This document shows positions 36,463 to 45,818 of a DNA stretch of 64,000 nucleotides, piece by piece. A model generated the notes under the pieces. That model was not told where the DNA came from and made no database searches. It worked only from the letters and a program-made list of their open reading frames with translations. Location: assembly GCF_031501865.1 (NCBI RefSeq), contig NZ_JARRCW010000001.1, forward strand, positions 939,001 to 1,003,000. The letters are read 5' to 3'. The translations under genes and the position numbers were made by a program. Numbering within the stretch: the first letter of the stretch is position 1; every line of letters begins with the position of its first letter. The DNA comes from Pseudovibrio sp. M1P-2-3 (GTDB lineage: Bacteria > Pseudomonadota > Alphaproteobacteria > Rhizobiales > Stappiaceae).

Positions 36463-38139
36463 TTGACCAGCGTAGAAGAGTGGAATAGTAGCTTTAAAGC
36501 TCGCCCGATTGGTGAATATCTTGATGAAGCCCTGAAGAACTACTCAAGCCGTCCAGCAATGGACTTTATGGGTAAAGGGTATACCTATAAAGAGATGGGC
36601 GAACTGGTGGACAAAGTGGCTGCCGGCCTCGAAAAGCAAGGCGTGCGCAAGGACACCAAAGTTGGACTTTGCCTGCCAAACTGCCCTTACTACCCTGTTT
36701 TCTACTTCGCCATTTTGCATCTGGGCGGTACAGTTGTGAACTTCAACCCGCTTTATGTGGAGCGTGAGCTTTCGTTCCAAGCGCGGGATTCGGGCATTGA
36801 CATCATGGTCACGCTTGACCTGAAAATGATGTTCGACAAGATGGAGACTGTCCGTAAGGAAGGCGCGCTGAAAAAGATTGTTGTTTGCCGCATGGCCGAC
36901 ATTCTGCCTCAGCCAAAAAAGCTCCTGTTCACATTGCTTAAGGGCAAAGAGCGTTCTTCCATTCCAAACAGTTCTGCACATGTGAAGTTTGGGGATCTGA
37001 TCTCCAATGGCACACGCTACACTCGCCCGCAGATTAATCCGGAAGAAGATCTCGCGGTTATCCAGTACACTGGCGGTACAACAGGTGTGCCAAAAGGTGC
37101 CATGCTGACCCATGCGAACCTTTCGGCCAATATGGAGCAGACCAAAGAGCTCTTTACGAATGTTGTTTATGGTCAGGAAAAGGCAGTTTGCGTACTTCCT
37201 TTCTTCCACGTGTTCGCAATGACTATTTTGCAGAACATCTCGATTATGTTCGGCTCCGAGATGATCCTTGTACCTCGTTTTGAGCTTAAGGACGTTCTGG
37301 ATACAATCCAGCGTAAGAAGGCTACGATTTTTGCAGGTGTTCCAACGATCTATACTGCAATTAATAACCAGCCTGATATCGAAAAGTATGACCTGTCTTC
37401 CCTGAAGATCTGTGCATCCGGTGGTGCTCCGCTTCCTGTGGAAGTTAAGGAAGAGTTCGAAAAACTTACCGGATGTAGCCTGTTTGAAGGCTATGGCCTT
37501 TCTGAAACGTCTCCAGTCGTGTGCGTAACACCGCTTGACAGCCCAAGCCCAGAAGGCTCTATCGGCTATCCGGTTTCTGGTACGACCCTTTCTTTCCGTG
37601 ATCTGGATGATCTTTCCAAAGAGGTGTCTAAGGGTGAAAAAGGTGAACTTTGTGTCACTGGCCCGCAGGTGATGAAAGGTTACTGGAACCGTAAGGATGC
37701 AACCGAGCAGACACTCGAAAACGGTAAGGTGCTTCACACAGGTGATGTGGGCTATATGGACGAAAACGGTTTCGTCTATCTGGTTGACCGTATTAAAGAC
37801 CTGATTATTTGCTCTGGCTACAACGTGTATCCTCGCGTTATCGAAGAGGCGCTGTATCTCCATGATGCGGTTGAAGAAACAATCGTTATTGCTGTTCCTG
37901 ACAAGTACCGCGGACAGGCTCCAAAAGCTTTCGTTAAGCTCAAGGAAGGGCAAACAGTCTCCGAAGCCGAGCTGTTGACGTTCCTCAAAGAGCAGATCTC
38001 GAAAATCGAAATGCCGAAGATGATTGAGTTCCGGGACGAGCTACCAAAAACTATGGTGGGTAAACTCTCCAAGAAGGAACTGGTGGAAGAAGAAGCTGCC
38101 AAGCAGAAAGCGGCGGAAGCTGGAGTTGCTGCAGAGTAA
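36463..38139 (+). CDS. Long-chain fatty acid-CoA ligase (FadD-like)
   Basis: 558 residues. AMP-forming synthetase motifs: YTGGTTGVPKGAMLTHANL (P-loop), GYGLSETSPVV, TGDVGYMDENGFVYLVDRIKD and a C-terminal PKTMVGKLSKKEL with the catalytic lysine. It activates fatty acids with ATP and CoA. The start is TTG 36463, eight bases after AGGGGGG; an ATG at 36455 opens only a three-codon frame (ATGGTGCATTGA) whose stop overlaps the TTG. Followed by a good terminator. The FadL-type porin gene at 43398 could supply the substrate. Confidence 0.92.
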   Translation: MTSVEEWNSSFKARPIGEYLDEALKNYSSRPAMDFMGKGYTYKEMGELVDKVAAGLEKQGVRKDTKVGLCLPNCPYYPVFYFAILHLGGTVVNFNPLYVERELSFQARDSGIDIMVTLDLKMMFDKMETVRKEGALKKIVVCRMADILPQPKKLLFTLLKGKERSSIPNSSAHVKFGDLISNGTRYTRPQINPEEDLAVIQYTGGTTGVPKGAMLTHANLSANMEQTKELFTNVVYGQEKAVCVLPFFHVFAMTILQNISIMFGSEMILVPRFELKDVLDTIQRKKATIFAGVPTIYTAINNQPDIEKYDLSSLKICASGGAPLPVEVKEEFEKLTGCSLFEGYGLSETSPVVCVTPLDSPSPEGSIGYPVSGTTLSFRDLDDLSKEVSKGEKGELCVTGPQVMKGYWNRKDATEQTLENGKVLHTGDVGYMDENGFVYLVDRIKDLIICSGYNVYPRVIEEALYLHDAVEETIVIAVPDKYRGQAPKAFVKLKEGQTVSEAELLTFLKEQISKIEMPKMIEFRDELPKTMVGKLSKKELVEEEAAKQKAAEAGVAAE

Positions 38140-38172
38140 CTGCAACCAGTTATTATTCACTTCAATATGATT

Positions 38173-38208
38173 TAACGGCCCTGCTCTTAGTTGAGTGGGG
38201 CCGTTTTG
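38173..38208 (+). terminator. Rho-independent terminator of the acyl-CoA ligase gene
   Basis: AACGGCCC (38174-38181) pairs with GGGCCGTT (38198-38205), with additional CTC/GAG pairing inside the loop, followed by TTTT. It lies 35 bases after the stop. Confidence 0.85.
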
Positions 38209-38309
38209 TATTGTGATATAGTCCAAGTGAGTCTTGGAGTGTTTCATGTGTGTTAACCTCCATCTGACTTCAATAGGTACGGTTGAGTTTCTGCTAGAGG
38301 ATTAACCCC

Positions 38310-40613
38310 ATGACCAATGAACCTGTGATGAAATTTGGAATTGGTGCCTCTTCTTTGCGTGTTGAAGACCCTGTTTTTTTAACTGGGCAAGGGTGTTTCA
38401 CAGATGATGTTCGCAAGAGGGGCGCGCTTACTGGTTACATGGTGCGCTCTCCCTTCGCACATGCTGATTTTTCAATTTCAAACCTCTCGCAAGTCAAGGC
38501 GAGAAAGGGAGTAAAGCTTGTTCTGACAGCTCACGACCTCAAAGGACATAACCGATTACCTTTCTTTGGGTTTCTCAAGCAAGTAGATGGCAGCACCATA
38601 AAAGGCAGCAACTATGAAATTTTATGCAGTAAAACACTGCGTTATGTTGGAGATGCTTTTGCTTTTATTGTGGCTGAAACACTAGAAAATGCGAAGGATG
38701 CCGCAGAGAGCCTTGAAGTGCACTTTGAACCTAAGCGGGCTGTGGTTGAGTGTCAGATTGCTCTGGAAAATAACGCCCCTGTTTTGCATCCGGAGATGGG
38801 CTCGAATAGCGCCTTTAAACTTTCCAAAGGTGATCGGGAGAAGGTGGAAGAAGTTTTTTCAAAGTCTGATCGTATCGTCTCCATTGAGCTGATTAACAAC
38901 AGGGTTGTTTCTAATTTTGTGGAGACCCGTGCCTGTATTGGAGAGTTTAGTGAAGAAGATGGGACGTATACATTAACCACCTGCTCACAAGGGGGGCACC
39001 AGTTACGCGATACGATTGCAAAAGGAATTTTAAAAATACCCTCTGACCAGTTGCGTGTGATTACTCCAGATGTTGGGGGTGGATTTGGGACGAAGATTTC
39101 TTGTTATCGCGAATATCCCCTTGTTTTGATCGCGGCCAAGAAACTGGGAGTTCCTGTTAGGTGGACAGGGGACAGGACAGAACATTTCCTTGCCGATACC
39201 CAAGGACGTGACAATGTGGTCACTGCCCGCCTAGCGCTTGATGCTTCAGGTAAAATTCATGGTCTAGACGTTCATCTTCTTGCAAACGTCGGGGCCTACC
39301 AAAATCAATATGCGCCATTTGTTCCCAGTAGTTGCTTGAGCATGGTATCAGGCCTCTATGATATTCCGGCGGTGTGGGCCGAAGTAACAGGTGTTTATAC
39401 CAATACGACGCCATTGGATGCTTATCGTGGGGCAGGGCGTCCGGAGGCTGCATATTTGATAGAGCGATTGGTTGCGAAAGCTGCGCTGGAAATCGGCATG
39501 AACCCGATAGAGTTCCGCAAGCTCAACTTTATCAAGCCAGATGGCATGCCTTATACGACACAGGTGGGGCACACCTATGATACGGGTGATTTTGCAAAGA
39601 CCCTAGATAAAGCTTTACGCCACAGCGATTTTGCCGGGTATTTGATGCGTGAAGAGCAAAGTTTGAAGCGTGGGAAACTGCGCGGTATCGGCATGTCTTG
39701 CTATATTGAAGCCTGCTCGTTTCCAGGAAGGGAGGAGGCCACTATAAAACTAGATGAAAATGGGGGGGTAACTCTCTTTATAGGAACCCAATCAAACGGG
39801 CAGGGGCACCATACTGCCTATGGCCAGCTTATTGCCGAGTATCTGGGACTGTCTTTGGATAAAATTAAAATGGTTCAGGGGGATACTAAGCTCATCAAAA
39901 ATGGTGGGGGAACAGAGGGGTCCCGCTCCATTCCCATTGGCCTGACGTCGGTTAAAGAAGCCTCTGTTGCTCTGGTGAGAAAGCTCAAGGAAATTGGGGG
40001 CGATCGTTTAGAGGTTGATGTTGAAGATCTTGAGCTGGTGGATGGAACATTACGTGTTGTGGGTACGGATCGCTACATGTCGCTGGCTGCTCTGGCACAA
40101 ACAAGCGCAGAGAAGATAGAGGCTTTTGGAGAAGCTGTACAAAAACAGTGTACCTACCCCAACGGGACACACATTTGCGAGTTGGAAGTTGACCCTGAAA
40201 CCGGTGTTACAAAGATTGAGCGGTACACTGTGGTTGATGATGTGGGGGTAACGGTAAACCCGCGTCTCCTGCAAGGACAGATTCACGGGGGAGTGGCTCA
40301 GGCGATCGGTCAAGCTCTTTATGAACATGTGATTTATGATGATGAGGGGCAGCTCTTAACTGCCTCCCTACTGGACTATCATGTTCCCAGAGCGGATGAT
40401 CTGCCGTTCTTCTCTCATAATACGTGTAATACTCCGAGCAAAAACAACCCTCTAGGTGTGAAGGGGGCAGGAGAGGCAGGCACTGTCGGGGCGGCCCCCG
40501 CTGTAATGAATGCTTTACAGTATGCCCTGAGAAAACATGCAGGTGTTGGACATATAGATATGCCGGCAACGCCGTCACGGGTATGGGGCGCCATTCAGGC
40601 AGCACGAATCTAG
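38310..40613 (+). CDS. Molybdenum hydroxylase large subunit (xanthine dehydrogenase/CoxL form II type)
   Basis: 767 residues. Typical molybdopterin-cytosine-dinucleotide subunit: N-terminal SSLRVEDPVFLTGQGCFTDD, PDVGGGFGTK, the active-site loop DAYRGAGRPEA (about 370), and the C-terminal VKGAGEAGTVGA with the catalytic glutamate. The AYRGAGR loop is the form II pattern, not the AYxCSFR loop of true CO dehydrogenase, so the substrate is probably an aldehyde, purine or N-heterocycle. The small [2Fe-2S] and FAD subunits that normally accompany it are absent on both sides, so it is an orphan large subunit. Start ATG 38310 has only a weak ribosome site. Confidence 0.88.
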   Translation: MTNEPVMKFGIGASSLRVEDPVFLTGQGCFTDDVRKRGALTGYMVRSPFAHADFSISNLSQVKARKGVKLVLTAHDLKGHNRLPFFGFLKQVDGSTIKGSNYEILCSKTLRYVGDAFAFIVAETLENAKDAAESLEVHFEPKRAVVECQIALENNAPVLHPEMGSNSAFKLSKGDREKVEEVFSKSDRIVSIELINNRVVSNFVETRACIGEFSEEDGTYTLTTCSQGGHQLRDTIAKGILKIPSDQLRVITPDVGGGFGTKISCYREYPLVLIAAKKLGVPVRWTGDRTEHFLADTQGRDNVVTARLALDASGKIHGLDVHLLANVGAYQNQYAPFVPSSCLSMVSGLYDIPAVWAEVTGVYTNTTPLDAYRGAGRPEAAYLIERLVAKAALEIGMNPIEFRKLNFIKPDGMPYTTQVGHTYDTGDFAKTLDKALRHSDFAGYLMREEQSLKRGKLRGIGMSCYIEACSFPGREEATIKLDENGGVTLFIGTQSNGQGHHTAYGQLIAEYLGLSLDKIKMVQGDTKLIKNGGGTEGSRSIPIGLTSVKEASVALVRKLKEIGGDRLEVDVEDLELVDGTLRVVGTDRYMSLAALAQTSAEKIEAFGEAVQKQCTYPNGTHICELEVDPETGVTKIERYTVVDDVGVTVNPRLLQGQIHGGVAQAIGQALYEHVIYDDEGQLLTASLLDYHVPRADDLPFFSHNTCNTPSKNNPLGVKGAGEAGTVGAAPAVMNALQYALRKHAGVGHIDMPATPSRVWGAIQAARI

Positions 40614-40837
40614 CAGATATTTTAGTGTTGCTAAAAACAGGCTCAAAGGGATCTGCTTACATATTCATCAGTGCACAACTTAATTTGTGGTTGTTTTTTA
40701 GGGAGTAAATCGATTTAGAGTAGAGTTCTCACTCGCTTCAAGAGTGGTAAGTTCTTTGTCTCTTCTCTTGCTGCTTGATCCCCATGGGAACTGCTTGATT
40801 TGGCGGTATCTGGAAGAATGTAACGTCAGGAATTCTA

Positions 40838-41863
40838 ATGAAGTTGCCCGGCTCTGCGGCTGAACGTAAAGTCCCTTCCGCCAAAATGCCCGAAGGCGCA
40901 ATCCCCACTGCAACTGGAGCAGATGCAAAGCCGCTGTTGGGTATTTTCTTGAAAATAGCCTCAACGCTTGCCTTTTTTGGTATGGTCTCCGCTCTTAAAT
41001 GGGTCTCTCAAGATGTCCCCATTACTGAAGTGGTCTTTGCGCGTAACTTTTTTGGGCTGTTTCCGATTTTAATTATGATGGGAATGGAAGGTTCTTTTGG
41101 GTATGGGTGGAAAACCTCCCGCCCCATGGTACATATGAGCAGAGCAATGGTCGGCGTAAGCGCTATGGCCTGCGGCTTTATTGGTTTGAAACTTCTGCCT
41201 CTCCCGGATGCAACCGCGATTGGATTTGCTGGGCCCTTGATAGTGGTAATCTTGGCGGCATTACTCTTGAAGGAGAGTGTACGCATATACCGCTGGTCTG
41301 CTGTTTCCGTAGGGTTCGTGGGTGTTTTGATTACGGTTATACCGCACCTTGGAGAAGGACAGGGGGGGAACTTGGCCAACTGGGGGGTGCTCTTTAGTTT
41401 TTTAGGCGCGCTTCTGGCCGCCTTTGCCATGATAGCAGTGCGTAAACTGAGTGAAACAGAGCGAACTGCGACAATCGTACTCTGGTTTACAGTCACGTCG
41501 ACGGTTCTGGCTGCGTTCACCTATCCACTGGGATTGGTCTATCCCGAGTTTGCATGGGGTGTTCCCGACCTGTTTGATGGTCTGTGTCTGGTCGCTGTTG
41601 GAGTTTTTGGCGGGCTTGGTCAGATTCTGTTGACTCATAGCTACAGGTACGCGGATGCGTCCACCATTGCGCCGTTTGATTATATGAATATGGTCTGGGC
41701 GATTTGCTTTGGATTTGTTCTTTTTGCAGAGGTTCCCACACCGGAGGTGATTGTCGGCTCATTGATTGTCATCGCAGCAGGAATTTTTGTCATCTTGCGA
41801 GAACATCAGCTGGGATATGACAGAACCAGAGCGCGGCGGGCCTCAACACCTTCCAAGGCATAG
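40838..41863 (+). CDS. EamA/DMT-family transporter
   Basis: 341 residues with about ten hydrophobic helices in two related halves, the drug/metabolite transporter layout (for example RNFFGLFPILIMMG, ALLLKESVRIYRWSAVSVGFVGVLI and, in the second half, DYMNMVWAICFGFVLFAEVPTP). The N-terminal 30 residues are polar. A ribosome site (CAGGAATTC) precedes ATG 40838. The substrate is unknown; family members export amino acids, nucleosides or small metabolites. Confidence 0.85.
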   Translation: MKLPGSAAERKVPSAKMPEGAIPTATGADAKPLLGIFLKIASTLAFFGMVSALKWVSQDVPITEVVFARNFFGLFPILIMMGMEGSFGYGWKTSRPMVHMSRAMVGVSAMACGFIGLKLLPLPDATAIGFAGPLIVVILAALLLKESVRIYRWSAVSVGFVGVLITVIPHLGEGQGGNLANWGVLFSFLGALLAAFAMIAVRKLSETERTATIVLWFTVTSTVLAAFTYPLGLVYPEFAWGVPDLFDGLCLVAVGVFGGLGQILLTHSYRYADASTIAPFDYMNMVWAICFGFVLFAEVPTPEVIVGSLIVIAAGIFVILREHQLGYDRTRARRASTPSKA

Positions 41864-41889
41864 GGCAGACAGTTTTTTGCCTGCCTTTT
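41863..41889. terminator. Possible shared terminator between convergent genes
   Basis: GGCAG (41864-41868) and CTGCC (41881-41885) flank a T-rich loop, with TTTT following on the forward strand and AAAA preceding. It sits exactly between the EamA transporter stop and the convergent Lrp-domain gene stop. The stem is short. Confidence 0.4.
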
Positions 41890-41892
41890 ACT

Positions 41893-42129
41893 CTAGAATG
41901 CTTTGAAGGTGATGATGGTACGTGTATCTTGAATACCATCAATGCAATGGAGTTGCTTGGATACAAAGTGGCCAATATCTTGCCCCTCTTCCAGATAGAT
42001 CTTGACCATAAGGTCCATTTCTCCGGAAATGGAGTAGGTTTCAGAGGCAATTTCCGCATCTGCTATGGCGTTTGCGACCTGATAGGTCTTGCCCAGTTGG
42101 CATTTTATCATCACATAAAATGGTGTCAT
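41893..42129 (-). CDS. Stand-alone Lrp/AsnC ligand-binding (RAM) domain protein
   Basis: 78 residues, matching only the C-terminal ligand-binding domain of Lrp/AsnC regulators (YVMIKCQLGKTYQVANAI, SETYSISGEMDLMVKIYLE, TIITFKAF). There is no helix-turn-helix, so it cannot bind DNA by itself. Such RAM-only proteins form dimers and higher rings and bind amino acids; they may sense metabolites or modulate full-length Lrp proteins. Divergent from thiD, with 225 bases between. Confidence 0.85.
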   Translation of the reverse strand: MTPFYVMIKCQLGKTYQVANAIADAEIASETYSISGEMDLMVKIYLEEGQDIGHFVSKQLHCIDGIQDTRTIITFKAF

Positions 42130-42354
42130 TGCTAACCCTTTGAATACTGTCGTGGTTTGAAGGCAGTGTGGCCTGAATTGTGATCGTAAACAAGCATCAA
42201 TCCCAAAGAGCAGTTTTTTAAGTTCTCCGCGCTCCTCTTGATCTGGGTAGTCATGAAAACAGGCAGAGAGATGGGTTTGAGAACGTGAATCTTCGTTGAA
42301 TGGAATAAAATATAATATTATAAGTCATGGACTTACAAGATAGGAGACGAGCTT

Positions 42355-43158
42355 ATGACCCCGATTGCTGTAACAATTGCCGGATCTGATTCTGGAGGGG
42401 CTGCGGGAGTTCAGGCGGACCTGAAAACCTTTTCAGCACTGGGGGTTTATGGTGCGACGGTTTTTTGTGCTCTAACTGCGCAAAATACCAAAGGAGTCTC
42501 CGCTATTCATGAGGTGCCGGCAGATTTTATTTTTGCGCAAATAAAAGCCGTGTTTACGGACCTTGCTGTCAATGCTGTCAAAATCGGAATGGTCTCTACT
42601 TGTGAGGCAATTGAAGCTGTTTCGAAGGGCCTGCAGCAGTATAATCAAGCTCCCATTGTGCTAGACCCTGTCATGGTCGCCAGCTCTGGTGATTTGTTAT
42701 TGCATTCCGATGCGATGGATGGATTGAAGAAAAAACTCTTCCCACTTGCTTTAATCATTACGCCCAATATGGCAGAGGCGGCGCTATTGCTTGACCGTCC
42801 TATTGCCCGAAATGCGCAAGAGTTTAAAGATCAGGCCAAGGCCCTTCTAGACTTGGGAGTGAAGAGTGTCCTGTTAAAAGGGGGGCATGGGCTGGACCAA
42901 AAATCAGATGATTTATATCTGGATCAACAAGGTACAGAACTCTGGCTACGAGACACCAGATATTCTACTGAAAACACTCACGGAACTGGTTGCACTTTAT
43001 CCTCGGCTATTGCGTCGGGCCTGGCTAAGGGGCTAGGAGTTGAAACTGCCTTGCAAGAAGCTAAAGACTACATCTCGGGGGCTATCCGAGCGGCGGATAC
43101 TCTGCATATAGGGAGTGGTCACGGCCCCGTCCATCACTTTTATAAAGTCTGGAAGTAG
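42355..43158 (+). CDS. thiD: Hydroxymethylpyrimidine/phosphomethylpyrimidine kinase
   Basis: 267 residues. PfkB-related kinase that phosphorylates HMP and HMP-phosphate for thiamine synthesis. Motifs: AGSDSGGAAGVQADLKTF, GAKGVS-like QNTKGVSAIHEV, DPVMVASSGDLLL, ITPNMAEAALLL and the anion-hole NTHGTGCTLSSAIASGLA. AGGAG lies eight to nine bases before ATG 42355. No TPP riboswitch core is recognisable in the 225-base leader. No other thiamine gene is adjacent. Confidence 0.95.
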   Translation: MTPIAVTIAGSDSGGAAGVQADLKTFSALGVYGATVFCALTAQNTKGVSAIHEVPADFIFAQIKAVFTDLAVNAVKIGMVSTCEAIEAVSKGLQQYNQAPIVLDPVMVASSGDLLLHSDAMDGLKKKLFPLALIITPNMAEAALLLDRPIARNAQEFKDQAKALLDLGVKSVLLKGGHGLDQKSDDLYLDQQGTELWLRDTRYSTENTHGTGCTLSSAIASGLAKGLGVETALQEAKDYISGAIRAADTLHIGSGHGPVHHFYKVWK

Positions 43159-43207
43159 TTCAGAGATTTTACTGGATGTCGTTTCAAAGGCGTCTTCACT
43201 CAATTAC

Positions 43208-43227
43208 GGGGAGGTCCATGACCTCCC
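43208..43227. other. Hairpin downstream of thiD
   Basis: GGGAGGT (43209-43215), loop CCATG, ACCTCCC (43221-43227). A perfect seven-pair stem 50 bases after the thiD stop. No T-run follows, so it may be a weak terminator or protein site; the AT-rich stretch after it (to 43397) should hold the porin promoter. Confidence 0.35.
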
Positions 43228-43397
43228 AAATGGTACGTATTAAAATTATAATTGTACGTGTATTTGTAATTTATACTTAATGTTTTAAGTACTTATGATA
43301 AATATCTAGTATTTTTATTATTATGTAAATAAATCATCAAGTGCTATTCTTTCTCAAATGGTCTTATGTACGCCTGACTGTTTGGGAGAAGTTCATA

Positions 43398-44759
43398 ATG
43401 CTTAAAACATCTAATATTCTTTTTGGCATAAGTGGGCTACTGCTTGTAGTTGGCAGCCAGCAGGCTCAAGGCGGAGCCTTTGCTCTTCGCGAACAGTCCG
43501 CTTTCTATCAGGGCCTTTCATTCGCTGGTTACGGCGTGCAAAGCGAAAGCCTTTCCTCAATGTTCTGGAATCCTGCAACAATTGTGGGCAGAGAGGGTAT
43601 GCAAGGGGAGAGTGTGAATACGGGCGTCTTCCCAAGGGCGGATATTGATACAGACTATGCGGCATATGACACTCCAGAAAACGGCTTTGTGCCACTTAAT
43701 AATATACCAGGAGCGGCAGCGGGTTCTGCTGGAGATGTTGGAGAAAATGCCTGGCTTGGCTCGTCCTATGGGACCTATCAGGTCAATGATCGGATTTTCC
43801 TAGGGCTTTCTGTCACTGCGCCCTTTGGGCTTGCCACAAAACCTAATTCAGAATGGGCTGGGCAGATTTATGCACGTTCTTCACGAGTCTTGTCTGTGAA
43901 CGCAACACCTATGATTGGTACAGCTATAACAGATTACCTTTCGGTTGGTGTCGGGCTACAGGTCCAGTATTTTCAAGTTCGCCTAAAAAGCGCATTCCCG
44001 CCAGGTGGAGAAGGAGTACTGGAAAGATTTGTCGGTCTTGAGGGAATTAGGGCAGACGCGGGGACTGCGGAGCTTGAAGGCGAAGATCATAATTTGGGGT
44101 TTGGAGGTACTATAGGGGTTCTCATCAATCCAATGGAGAACCTACAGATTGGCGTAGGCTACCGTTCTCCTATTCGGCATGAATTAAAAGGGCATTTGAA
44201 AAAACCGGCTTTTAGTTTTTTTGGTATGGAAGTGCCTGCAGAGAGAACGCCAATTACATCAACTCTTACTCTTCCTGAGCAAATCAATGCGTCCTTCCAA
44301 TACGACTTCTTAGAAAATGCCCGTATCATGGGGACCTTCGAATGGACAAACTGGAGCCGTTTTAGTTCGTTTAAGGTCTACAATCGTGTTACGGGAGAAG
44401 AGGAGACCGAACTCTCCTTTTTCTATAATGATGGGTACTATCTCTCCATTGGCGGGGAGTACGACTATAATGGACAATTCACATTCAGAGCTGGAGTTGG
44501 TTATGAGTGGTCGCCCATAGATGATGCAAACCGTAGCCCTCGGTTACCGGATACCGATCGGGTGTGGCTTAGCGCAGGCTTAAGTTACAACTACAAAGAT
44601 TGGCTGTCTGCGGATATTGGCTACTCTCACCTCTTTGCAGTTGGTGATGATAAAATAAATATAAACCCCGATAGCTTCCAATACGAAGGCGTTTGGTTTG
44701 AAGGTAATGTTGATGGAGCCGCTGACATTATCTCAGGTTCTATTCGAATAAAGTATTAA
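43398..44759 (+). CDS. Outer-membrane long-chain fatty acid transporter (OmpP1/FadL family)
   Basis: 453 residues from ATG 43398, with GGGAGAAG upstream; a frame reaching back to 43341 lacks a ribosome site. Signal peptide about 1-25 (LFGISGLLLVVGSQQAQG), then the FadL hatch-like N-terminus GGAFALREQSAFYQGLSFAG and LSSMFWNPAT, and alternating beta-strand pattern to the end, which closes with RIKY as expected for the terminal strand. It probably lets fatty acids or other hydrophobic compounds cross the outer membrane. Preceded and followed by AT-rich spacers. Confidence 0.9.
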   Translation: MLKTSNILFGISGLLLVVGSQQAQGGAFALREQSAFYQGLSFAGYGVQSESLSSMFWNPATIVGREGMQGESVNTGVFPRADIDTDYAAYDTPENGFVPLNNIPGAAAGSAGDVGENAWLGSSYGTYQVNDRIFLGLSVTAPFGLATKPNSEWAGQIYARSSRVLSVNATPMIGTAITDYLSVGVGLQVQYFQVRLKSAFPPGGEGVLERFVGLEGIRADAGTAELEGEDHNLGFGGTIGVLINPMENLQIGVGYRSPIRHELKGHLKKPAFSFFGMEVPAERTPITSTLTLPEQINASFQYDFLENARIMGTFEWTNWSRFSSFKVYNRVTGEEETELSFFYNDGYYLSIGGEYDYNGQFTFRAGVGYEWSPIDDANRSPRLPDTDRVWLSAGLSYNYKDWLSADIGYSHLFAVGDDKININPDSFQYEGVWFEGNVDGAADIISGSIRIKY

Positions 44760-45011
44760 TATTTTTGTTTTGATATGCGTGAAATGTTATTTTATTTAAA
44801 ATATGCTTGCAGTAACTATTGTTGTTGTTGAATATGATTAGTATTGTGTGATTTTATATTTACTATTTTTGATGAAGTATTAGATTAATATTATTGCTAG
44901 CTATTATTATCTATAGAATAGTTTGATGATTTTCCCGTTTGAAAACAGTCACAAATAGTTCGTGGGAATCGGCTGTTATCAGGCTGACATTTCTTATTTG
45001 GAGCTATTGCG

Positions 45012-45818
45012 GTGATTAATGAAACTTCAATGGGTCATTATAAAACTCTGTTTCTCTCGGATATCCATCTTGGCACCAGAGGGTGTCAGGCTTCTATGGT
45101 CCTTGAGCTTCTCAGGGAAACGGAAGCCGAGACCATTTACCTTCTGGGAGATATTGTGGATGGCTGGCGGCTGCGCCGTTCTTGGTACTGGCCCCAGTTG
45201 CATAATGATGTGGTACAAAAACTCCTGAGAAAAGCCCGAAAAGGGACGAGGGTTGTATATGTACCCGGGAATCACGATGAATTCATGCGTGACTTCTTGG
45301 GTAATGATTTTGGGGGCATCGAGATTGTTGATCAAGCACTTCATGAAACCGTGGATGGCAAGCGATACCTTGTCATTCACGGTGATCAATTTGATGTGGT
45401 TGTACGCCATGCAAAGTGGCTTGCCCTACTTGGAGATTGGTCCTACCGGAGTGCACTCAAGGTAAACCTTGTTGTTAATTTCTGCCGCAGGAAACTGGGT
45501 TTTTCCTATTGGTCCTTGTCCGCTTGGGCCAAGATGAAAGTTAAGAACGCCGTAAACTTTATCGGAAATTTTGAAGAAGCTCTGGTTCATGCGGCCGCAG
45601 AACAGCAAGTGGATGGCGTTATTTGCGGGCACATTCACCATGCCGCTAGCCATCATCACTTGGGCTTGCACTATGTGAATACTGGAGACTGGGTGGAAAG
45701 CTGCAGTGCTGTCGTCGAACACCATGACGGCACTTTGGAGCTTATTGAGTGGGGAGAACGGCGGCTCCAACCAGAGCCGTCCCTAAGGAGTTCTGATACT
45801 TCGCAGGTGGCCGCATGA
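45012..45818 (+). CDS. UDP-2,3-diacylglucosamine diphosphatase-like metallophosphoesterase
   Basis: 268 residues from GTG 45012, with GGAGC about nine bases upstream; ATG 45030 is an alternative. Calcineurin-like metal motifs are complete: SDIHLG, GDIVDGW, GNHDE, VIHGDQFD and ICGHIHHA. The pattern follows LpxH/LpxH2-type lipid A enzymes, which cleave UDP-diacylglucosamine, but the tight coupling to a glycosyltransferase (stop and start overlap as ATGA at 45815-45818) suggests a role in a glycolipid pathway that need not be lipid A. Confidence 0.85.
   Translation: MINETSMGHYKTLFLSDIHLGTRGCQASMVLELLRETEAETIYLLGDIVDGWRLRRSWYWPQLHNDVVQKLLRKARKGTRVVYVPGNHDEFMRDFLGNDFGGIEIVDQALHETVDGKRYLVIHGDQFDVVVRHAKWLALLGDWSYRSALKVNLVVNFCRRKLGFSYWSLSAWAKMKVKNAVNFIGNFEEALVHAAAEQQVDGVICGHIHHAASHHHLGLHYVNTGDWVESCSAVVEHHDGTLELIEWGERRLQPEPSLRSSDTSQVAA

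Noticed and set aside
36544-37953. A 469-codon open frame antisense to the acyl-CoA ligase gene
   Set aside because: It lies wholly inside a well-supported gene, is rich in His, Cys and Arg as expected from reading a coding strand backwards, and has no ribosome site or domain pattern.
38310-40613. A true carbon monoxide dehydrogenase (CoxL form I)
   Set aside because: The active-site loop is AYRGAGR, not AYxCSFR, and the other subunits are missing.
42130-42354. A TPP riboswitch in the thiD leader
   Set aside because: The conserved CTGAGA and ACCTGATC-type core elements are not present.
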